This document shows positions 34,773 to 40,745 of a DNA stretch of 40,745 nt, in pieces; the first letter of the stretch is position 1, and every line of letters begins with the position of its first letter. Origin of the DNA: Alphaproteobacteria bacterium (GTDB lineage: Bacteria > Pseudomonadota > Alphaproteobacteria > SHVZ01); NCBI GenBank assembly GCA_016869375.1, contig VGEH01000024.1:1-40745 (forward strand), written 5' to 3'. The notes beneath the pieces are model-generated. The model did not search any database. It had not been told where the DNA came from and saw nothing but the letters and a program-made list of their open reading frames with translations. The translations under genes were made by a program, and so were the position numbers.

Positions 34773-36709
34773 GCGGAGGTGCACCAGCTGCGCCACATCT
34801 GGCGGTACGCCGCCTCGATCGAGCGCGCGTAGCCCGCGGCGTCGCAGATCGCCGACTCCGCGAAGCGCTTGCCGAGAGTCTTGCGGAGCTCGGCGAGGCG
34901 GGGGCGATCCTTAGCCAGGGCGACCGCGGTCGAGACGTAGCCCTCGTCGCTCTCGGCCACGAGATCCTTGAGGCCGACTGCCGGTAGAAGAGTCGCACCG
35001 TAGCGTCCGAGAAGACGGTCGCCCGCGCGCGTCACCACCGGCACGCCGAGCGAAAGCGCCTCGCAGGTGGTGATGACGCCGCTATAGGGAAGCGGGTCAA
35101 GCGCGATGTCGATCTGTCCGTAGGCGGAGAGATGCTGCGCGCCGTCGTCGATCCAGGGCAGCGCCTCGACTCTGGCGAGGTCCAGCCCCGCCGCCGCCGC
35201 CCGGACGAAGAGCGCGTGTCGCGCGTCCACGTCAGCGAAAGCCATGCCCTTGAGGATGAGCCGTGCCTCGGGCAATGCCACCAGGATTCTTCCCCACAGA
35301 GCGAGAGCGCGGTCGGAGAGCTTAGCGGGCTGGTTGAAGCTGCCGAAGGTGACGGGCTCGCCGCGCGACGTCGGGCCTGATGCGATGGTGGGCGTCGGCC
35401 GAAGCGGCCAGTAGCAGAACGCGAGCGGGAGGCTGACGACCGTTTCGCTGAACCACGAGGCGGAGCCCGGCGGCGTCAAGCGATCGTCGCCGACCATCCA
35501 CGGCACGGCGTCGAGGCCGAAGCTGCCCATCGGCAGCAGATTGACCTGCACCGGCGCAGGTCGGCGGGCTAGCGCCAGAAGCCGCGAGCCGGGCGGATAG
35601 CCATACATGTCGGCGACCACGTCGATTCGATCCGCGCGGATCTGCTCGGCCAATGCCTGGTCGTCGAGGCTGGCCGTGTCGCGCCAGAGATCGGCGAGCT
35701 CGCGGAAACGTCGCGTCACGTTGTCAGGGCGAACGACGTCCGAGTAGCAGACGATCTCGACGGCCTGCCGATCATGTCCTTCGACCAGCGGCAGCAAGGT
35801 GACCGCCGCCGTATGCGCGCGGAACCCTTCGACGGCGACATAGCCGACGCGAAGCCGACGCTCCGGATCGGGCACCGTTATGGCAGGACTCTCCGCGAGC
35901 GGACGCGCGAAGCGCGCGTCCCATGCGCGCTGCTCCCCGAGGATCGCCTCGGGGCCGACCTCCGAAAGGCAGTTGAGCGTGAGAATCAGGCCGGCGTGAA
36001 CGTCAGCCCGATCGGGATCGACGGCAAGCGCTTGCCGATAGGCCGATGCCGCTCCCCGGGCGTCGCCCGATAGGTGCAGCGTCCAACCCAGGGCTTCGAA
36101 CGCGACCACGTTCCCGGGCTGCAGCGCCGCGGCTCGTCGGAAGGAGACGATGGCGCGCATGAGCGCACCGGCGCCGCGGACGACAAGGCCGAGATTCTGC
36201 CAGAGGCCGGAGCCGGCGGGCTGGATCGCGAGGGCACGCCGAAGCAGGCGGGCAGCCGATGTCGAGTCGCCCTTTCCATGAAGATGCGTTGCCCAATTGT
36301 TGAGGGCGTCGACCGCCTGCGGATCGAGCATCAAGGCTCGGCCGAAGGAGACCGTCATGGGCGCGGCAAAGCCGAGTTCGATCCAGGCAGCCGGGGTGTC
36401 GGGTGCCAGGGAGAGGCTGCGTTTCAGGGCGACCGCGGCTGCGGCCGGCTTCCCCACGCGGCGCAGAGCCCGTCCATGATTGGCATGGGCGATGGCGTTG
36501 GCCGGCGCCGCCGCGACCGCCTGGTCGAGAAAGGCCGCGGCGAGCTCGGGCGATCCCGCCTCCAACTCGAGCGCGCCAAGCAGCTGGAGGGCATCCGGCT
36601 GGCTGCGATCGAAGGAGAGAACGCGACGATAGATGCGGCGCGCTTCCGCCAACCGGCCGGCGCTGTGATGCGCGAGTCCCTCCGCCAGCACCTCGGCAAC
36701 CGTCGGCAT
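34769..36709 (-). CDS. TPR/SPINDLY-type (GT41) glycosyltransferase paralogue 8, 646 aa
   Basis: First gene of the nine-gene minus-strand array. TPRs at residues 4-240, well formed at both ends. Catalytic half: RLRVGYVAVEGFRAH with His299, PVQVNLLPMGSFGLD, Lys463 in FNQPAK, and DPLPYSGVITTCEALSLG in place of DPFPFNGSTT. The RLILKGMAFADVDAR segment parallels RLYLKAMALSDDEPR of paralogue 1, so the two outermost members of the island form their own subgroup. There is no evident ribosome-binding site; the start codon abuts an inverted repeat at 36711-36757. Confidence 0.88.
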   Translation of the reverse strand: MPTVAEVLAEGLAHHSAGRLAEARRIYRRVLSFDRSQPDALQLLGALELEAGSPELAAAFLDQAVAAAPANAIAHANHGRALRRVGKPAAAAVALKRSLSLAPDTPAAWIELGFAAPMTVSFGRALMLDPQAVDALNNWATHLHGKGDSTSAARLLRRALAIQPAGSGLWQNLGLVVRGAGALMRAIVSFRRAAALQPGNVVAFEALGWTLHLSGDARGAASAYRQALAVDPDRADVHAGLILTLNCLSEVGPEAILGEQRAWDARFARPLAESPAITVPDPERRLRVGYVAVEGFRAHTAAVTLLPLVEGHDRQAVEIVCYSDVVRPDNVTRRFRELADLWRDTASLDDQALAEQIRADRIDVVADMYGYPPGSRLLALARRPAPVQVNLLPMGSFGLDAVPWMVGDDRLTPPGSASWFSETVVSLPLAFCYWPLRPTPTIASGPTSRGEPVTFGSFNQPAKLSDRALALWGRILVALPEARLILKGMAFADVDARHALFVRAAAAGLDLARVEALPWIDDGAQHLSAYGQIDIALDPLPYSGVITTCEALSLGVPVVTRAGDRLLGRYGATLLPAVGLKDLVAESDEGYVSTAVALAKDRPRLAELRKTLGKRFAESAICDAAGYARSIEAAYRQMWRSWCTSA

Positions 36710-36710
36710 G

Positions 36711-36757
36711 ACGGCCGGTGTAGCCCGAGTCGGCTGACGAGGCCAAGCGCCGGCCGT
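36711..36757. promoter_or_regulatory. Inverted repeat in the divergent promoter region of the glycosylation array
   Basis: ACGGCCGG (36711-36718) and CCGGCCGT (36750-36757) are perfect reverse complements, 31 bases apart, in the 83-base gap between divergent paralogue 8 and the epimerase. The gap must hold both promoters. The dyad may be a two-site operator. Its left arm touches the paralogue 8 start codon, so it could also fold over the ribosome-binding region. No sigma-54 pattern was found on either strand. Confidence 0.35.
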
Positions 36758-36792
36758 GACATCATCCCGCCCCAGGCCTTAGCTTGCCGCCA

Positions 36793-37767
36793 ATGATCCG
36801 GCCGCATCCCTTCGCCGACCGCCCCTATCAAGGCAGGCGCTTTCTCGTGACCGGCGCCTCCGGTCTTTACGGCAGGAACCTAGTTCCGCGGCTGCTTGCG
36901 CTTGGCGCCGAGGTCCGGACCACCTCACGCGTTCCGCCCGAGCCGGCGCTTCAGAGCAGCGAGCACATGCTCGGGGACCTGACCGAGCGCAGCTTCGCCG
37001 ACGCCGCCACGCAGGGGATCGACGCCGTGTTTCATCTCGCGGGACGGCGAGGCTCGATCGGGCTTCAGACCGCAAAGGCCGCGACCATGCTCGGCGAGAA
37101 CGCGTTGATCTGCCTCAACACGCTGTCCGCCGCCCAGCGTGCCGGCGTGAAGGCCCTGGTTTACGTCTCGACCGTTACGGTCTACCCGCCGATGGCCGTC
37201 TACCGGGAGGATCTGGTCTGGTCGGCGAACCCGCATCCAGGCGACCAGTACGCCGCCTGGGCGAAGCGCATCGCCGAGAAATACGTCGAAGCGCTCGCGA
37301 TCGAACATGGCTTCGCCGACGTTGCGATCGTCCGGCCGGTCAACACCTTCGGCCCCTTCGACGACTTCGATCCCAAGACCGCGCTCGTGGTACCGGCCCT
37401 GATCGGACGAGCGGAACGCCGTGAAAGCCCTTTCGTCGCGTGGGGAGATGGCTCGGCGGTCCGCGACTTTCTTTATGTCGACGATGCGGTCCGTGGGCTG
37501 CTCCTGGCCTACGAGATGGGGCTCGGACAAGGCGCTATCAACCTCGGAAGCGGGACGGGCTACAGCATCCGAACAGTCGTCGAGACAGTCCTGGCCGCGA
37601 CCGGCCATCCCGGACCGATCGCCTGGGACCCGACGAAGCCGGGCGGGGAGCCGTCTAAAGTCGCTGACATGGCGAGGGCGAGGGCGATTCTGGGGTTCAC
37701 GCCGGAGACGAGCTTCGACGAAGCGATCGCACGTACGGTCGCTTGGTACCGCGATCACATCAGATAG
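36793..37767 (+). CDS. NAD-dependent epimerase/dehydratase (extended SDR), 324 aa
   Basis: Likely acts on a nucleotide sugar. NAD motif TGASGLYG (residues 20-27), DAVFHLAG (77-84), VSTVTVY (125-131), RPVNTFGP (181-188) and the late RDFLYVDD, which is common to sugar-nucleotide epimerases. The catalytic region reads DQYAAWAKRIAEK (151-163): the Tyr is five residues before the Lys, not four, because of an extra Ala codon in a GCC GCC pair. ATG 36793 is preferred to TTG 36784. It diverges from the GT41 array and precedes the radical SAM gene, so it probably makes or alters the donor sugar. The product sugar is unknown. Confidence 0.88.
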   Translation: MIRPHPFADRPYQGRRFLVTGASGLYGRNLVPRLLALGAEVRTTSRVPPEPALQSSEHMLGDLTERSFADAATQGIDAVFHLAGRRGSIGLQTAKAATMLGENALICLNTLSAAQRAGVKALVYVSTVTVYPPMAVYREDLVWSANPHPGDQYAAWAKRIAEKYVEALAIEHGFADVAIVRPVNTFGPFDDFDPKTALVVPALIGRAERRESPFVAWGDGSAVRDFLYVDDAVRGLLLAYEMGLGQGAINLGSGTGYSIRTVVETVLAATGHPGPIAWDPTKPGGEPSKVADMARARAILGFTPETSFDEAIARTVAWYRDHIR

Positions 37768-37797
37768 GGCAACTGGCCCGGGCTTTGCCTATCTGAT
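37759..37797 (+). promoter_or_regulatory. 13-bp stem-loop directly before the radical SAM start codon
   Basis: ATCAGATAGG(G)CAA (37759-37772, one bulged G) pairs with TTGCCTATCTGAT (37785-37797). The stem contains the epimerase stop codon and ends at the base before ATG 37798, leaving no free ribosome-binding site for that start. It may be a terminator-like processing site or a translational block. It could also mean that the true start is the internal ATG 37828, which has GAGG three bases upstream. Confidence 0.5.
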
Positions 37798-39842
37798 ATG
37801 GATGACCGATTGTGGATTGACGAGGCGATGGACCAAGCGCCGGAGCTAAACGCGACAGAAGCTGTGCTGAAAGTGGGCTTGGCCCAAATCAACAACAGCT
37901 TCTCTGGACAGAACTATCTGCCTTACGCGACCGGGCTGCTGCAGGCCTATGTCGAGCAGCATGCCGCTCGTCCCGAGCGATTCCAATTCCTCCTGCCACT
38001 CTACAAGCGCATCCCCGTCGACGCCGCGGTCGCACAGCTCCTCGACGCCGATGTCGTCGGCTTCAGCCTCTACGTCTGGAACGAGCGCCTGACGCTCGAG
38101 ATCGCGCGCCGGCTGAAGGCCAAAAAGCCGAGCACTCTCATTATCTTCGGAGGGCCCCAGGTTCCCGACAAGGCGGAGGGATTCCTTCGCGCGCACCCTT
38201 TCATCGACGTGGTCTGCCATGGCGAGGGCGAACAGACGTTTCTCGACCTGATCGAGCGCGCCCACACCCGCGACTTCACCGGAATCCAGGGGACCAGCTT
38301 CATCGACGCCGAGGACGGCTTCATCAGCCAGCCCCGCTCAAGCGCTTGCGCGAGATCGCCACCGTCCCGTCTCCCTATCTGGAAGGGACGTTCAAGCCAC
38401 TGATGGCCGCCAATCCGGACGAGGTCTGGATCGTCCTTTGGGAAACCAACCGGGGCTGCCCTTTTCAGTGCACCTTCTGCGACTGGGGCTCGGCCACCCA
38501 GAGCAAGGTCTTCCAGTTCGACCTTCCTCGCCTGAAGAAGGAGCTCGACTGGTTTTCCCAGCATCGGATCGAGTTCATTTTCTGCTGCGATGCCAATTTC
38601 GGCATTCTTCCGCGGGATGTGGAGATCGCCCAGGCCGCCGCGGAGAACAAGCGTGTTCTCGGCTATCCGAAGGCCCTTTCCGTTCAGAACACGAAGAACG
38701 CGACCGAGCGGGCCTACGCCACCCAGAAGATCCTGTCCGACGCTGGCCTCTCGAAGGGTGTGGCCCTGGCGCTGCAGAGCGTCGACATGCACACGCTCGA
38801 AGCGATCAAGCGCCAGAACATCTCGCTCAGCACCTATGAGGAGCTGCAGAAGCGCTTCACGCGCGACCGCGTCGCCACATACTCCGACCTGATCCTGGGC
38901 TTGCCCGGCGAGACCTATGAAAGCTTCGCCAACGGCATCGCCCGCGTGATCGAGGGCGGCCAGCACAACCGCATCCAGTTCAACAACCTCTCGATCCTGC
39001 CTAACGCCGAGATGGGCGATCCGGCCTATCAGGCGAAGTACGGCATGCAGCTGATCGAGACCAAGATCATCAACGTCCACGGCTCGCTCGAGGAAGACAT
39101 CGACGGCATCGCCGAGATGCAGCAGATGGTGGTCGCCACCGCGGCCCTGCCGCCTGCCGACTGGCGCCGCGCCCGAGTGCTCGCCTGGACCACGGCGCTC
39201 TTGCATTTCGACAAGTTGATCCAGATCCCGCTCGTCGTCGCGCATGAAGTCTCCGGGCTGGGTTATCGGACCTTGCTGGATGCCTTCGTCAATGCCGACC
39301 CGGCCAAGTATCCGCTCATTGCAGAGATCGGCGCGTTCTTCGAGAACGAGGCCAAGATCATCCAGGCGGGCGGCCCCGAACTGCACTATGCGCCGGAATT
39401 CCTCGGCATCTGGTGGCCGGCCGACGAGTTCATGTTCATCAAGCTGACGCATGACAAGAAGATCGAGGCGTTCTTCGCCGAGGCCCGACAGCGCCTTCTC
39501 GATCTGTGGAGCGAACATGGCTCGCCCGCGCCCTTCGCTCCGGTCGAGGATGCCTTCAAGCTCAACCGCGTGCTGCTGAGCCAGCCCTTCGTCTTCGATG
39601 ATGCCGAGATCACCCTCGAGCACGACATCTGGCGGTTCTTCCGCGGCATCCTCCAGGGTGAGCCGGAAGCGCTGAAGACCAAGCGTTCGGCCTACAGGAT
39701 CGAGCGCTCGAAAGAGGCCTATGCCGATTTCGCGACTTGGTGTCGCGAGATCGTCTGGTACGGTCATCGCCGGGGCGCCTACTACCACTCGGGACAGCTG
39801 GTCGAGGTCGAGACCGAGACCGAATTGGCCGGGCATTATTAG
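37798..39842 (+). CDS. B12-binding-domain radical SAM protein, one-base frameshift near 38332
   Basis: The N-terminal part (to about residue 179) looks like a cobalamin-binding-type fold: VGFSLYVWNERLTLEIARRL, IIFGGPQVPDKAEGFL, DVVCHGEGEQTFLDLIE. It lacks the DxHxxG motif, so cobalamin, if bound, lacks the His ligand. At CCCC (38332-38335) the frame breaks; the -1 frame continues LKRLREIATVPSPYLEG and a full radical SAM domain with GCPFQCTFCDWG (Cys codons 38457, 38469 and 38478; CxxxCxxC), SVQNTKN and DLILGLPGETYES. One extra C restores a protein of about 681 residues. A long C-terminal domain follows with no known name. Members of this superfamily methylate or rearrange unreactive carbons. 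The substrate could be a sugar or an amino acid of the modified protein (inference). Confidence 0.85.
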
Positions 39843-39849
39843 CCCGGCT

Positions 39850-39870
39850 GCCCGGCAGGATTTGCCGGGC
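39850..39870 (+). terminator. Hairpin terminator after the radical SAM gene
   Basis: GCCCGGCA (39850-39857), loop GGATT, TGCCGGGC (39863-39870): a perfect 8-bp GC-rich stem seven bases after the stop. There is no T-tract, as is common in GC-rich alphaproteobacteria. It separates this gene from the fliK promoter. Confidence 0.6.
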
Positions 39871-39916
39871 CACGCGCCCACCCGCCGTCTTCCCTGCCGT
39901 TTCTCAGGTTCGGTCG

Positions 39917-39934
39917 CTGGCCCAGGGCTTGCTT
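39917..39934 (+). promoter_or_regulatory. Sigma-54 promoter of the fliK-like gene
   Basis: CTGGCCCAGGGCTTGCTT matches the -24/-12 consensus well: CTGGC, then TTGCTT, with GG and GC exactly 12 bases apart. Transcription would start near 39944, 28 bases before the ATG at 39972. RpoN-dependent late flagellar genes are well known in Caulobacter-type hierarchies. I did not identify an activator (FlbD-type) site. Confidence 0.6.
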
Positions 39935-39971
39935 CTCCAGCCCTGCCCTCACTCTGCCCAGCGGACCTCAC

Positions 39972-40745
39972 ATGGATCTCCAGGCCCTCGACGCGGCGTT
40001 CTTTCAGGCCTCGTCCCGCCCGCAGCGCGGCGAGACTCCGGATGATTCGGGCCGGCTGTTCTCGGCCGAGTTGAACCAGGCGCTGAACGAGCGCCGGCGC
40101 GAGACCGACCCGCGGCCCGCCAACGCCCGCTCCGAAGACCGGCGAAACGACCACTCGGATCGGTCTCGCCGCAACGATACGGCCGAATCCCGTTCCCGCC
40201 GCTCGACGGAAGCCTCGGATCGCCCGAACGATCGCCGCGACACCGAGCGCGCCGAGACCATCGAGGAACCGGAGACCTCGGCCGAGGCGCCGCCGCCGCC
40301 TGAAACGTCAGAAGACGCTGTCGCGGACACCGCCGACGAGGCCGCGGCCGCACCGGCCGAGCCCGTCGTCGCTGCCCCGCAGCCTCCGGTCGAGGCCCCG
40401 GCGGTCCCCGCCGCGACGGCCGCCGTCGTTATCCCGGCCCCGGTTCCGGCAGCCGACGTCCCGGTCGAGGCGGTTGCCGCACTCCCCGCCGAAACCGACG
40501 TCATCGCCGCCCCCGCCAGCTTGGTTTCGCCGCAGTCCGCGGCTGTTACATCCGCACCGACGATTCCGGTCTCGCCGGATCAGACGGCGGCCAGCACGCC
40601 GGCCCCGGACGTCACGCCGGCCCCCTCGGCGCCAGCACCCGTCGTCGCCGACGCCCCGGCGCCAGAGGTGAACACTGTCGCGCAAGTCGCCCCTGCCCCG
40701 GTCTCGAACCAGCCGACCGCGCCCGCTGCCGCGACGCCCGGCCCG
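39972..40745 (+). CDS. fliK: FliK-like flagellar hook-length control protein, N-terminal part (runs off the window)
   Basis: The frame is open from ATG 39972 to the edge, 258 codons. It begins MDLQALDAAFF. Residues about 40-95 are a highly charged Arg/Asp/Glu stretch, and from 95 on the chain is low-complexity Pro/Ala/Val (APAPVVADAPAPE). This is the composition of the secreted ruler part of FliK. The conserved C-terminal switch domain (Flg_hook) would lie beyond the window, so identity rests on composition, a sigma-54 promoter and the flagellar setting. Other Pro/Ala-rich proteins cannot be excluded. Confidence 0.55.
   Translation, partial: MDLQALDAAFFQASSRPQRGETPDDSGRLFSAELNQALNERRRETDPRPANARSEDRRNDHSDRSRRNDTAESRSRRSTEASDRPNDRRDTERAETIEEPETSAEAPPPPETSEDAVADTADEAAAAPAEPVVAAPQPPVEAPAVPAATAAVVIPAPVPAADVPVEAVAALPAETDVIAAPASLVSPQSAAVTSAPTIPVSPDQTAASTPAPDVTPAPSAPAPVVADAPAPEVNTVAQVAPAPVSNQPTAPAAATPGP

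Noticed and set aside
38070-40154. 694-codon minus-strand open frame opposite the radical SAM gene
   Set aside because: It covers the strand opposite clear radical SAM motifs and crosses the hairpin and the sigma-54 promoter; its own sequence is not recognisable.
1-40745. CRISPR array, tRNA or rRNA gene
   Set aside because: No regularly spaced direct repeats, cloverleaf with a TTCRA-type arm, or rRNA-like sequence was seen on reading both strands. A dedicated scan could still find a divergent tRNA.

Overview
The window is GC-rich chromosomal DNA from an alphaproteobacterium that makes a flagellum. Class level is as far as I would go. The evidence is the neighbouring parC and recO genes, a DUF1217 flagellar protein (a family typical of this class), motA/motB, a fliK-like gene behind a sigma-54-type promoter, and the codon use. 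No tRNA, rRNA or CRISPR array was seen.

Layout. Positions 1-~560 are lower in GC and look like damaged accessory DNA: the tail of an unknown, perhaps transposase, gene abuts the C-terminal part of an Nmad2-like protein. Next come an SDR oxidoreductase (568-1323), an orphan MNT-type nucleotidyltransferase (1373-1693), a small membrane protein (1767-2117) and a 49-residue protein (2119-2268, minus), then a long inverted repeat. A likely catabolic operon follows (2603-8844): class III CoA-transferase, aldehyde dehydrogenase, penicillin-acylase-family amidohydrolase and threonine ammonia-lyase. After a palindrome-rich gap come motA and motB (motB carries a one-base frameshift), bpt and an orphan TRAP solute-binding protein. 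On the minus strand parC and recO lie downstream of a ModE-type DNA-binding protein and a possible 32-codon leader.

The most striking part is 16477-39842. It holds eight different TPR proteins with SPINDLY/GT41 (O-GlcNAc-transferase-like) catalytic domains. One is on the plus strand, upstream of a 780-residue DUF1217 protein that appears to carry a flagellin-like insertion. Seven are on the minus strand in one tightly packed array of nine genes (20751-36709), together with a GT-B glycosyltransferase and an FkbM methyltransferase. A sugar-nucleotide-type epimerase/dehydratase and a cobalamin-type radical SAM enzyme (one-base frameshift) diverge from the array, and a fliK-like gene follows and runs off the window. 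The histidine and lysine that are important in GT41 enzymes are visible in all eight paralogues, so they look like active enzymes.

My reading is that this is a flagellar glycosylation island. The TPR enzymes would put the first sugars on Ser/Thr of flagellin or other axial proteins in the cytoplasm, and the GT-B enzyme, FkbM methyltransferase, epimerase and radical SAM enzyme would make or decorate the glycan. The families and gene order are read from the sequence; the substrate and pathway are inference. Both frameshifts are single missing bases in short G or C runs of otherwise intact genes, so sequencing error must be excluded before either gene is called broken.
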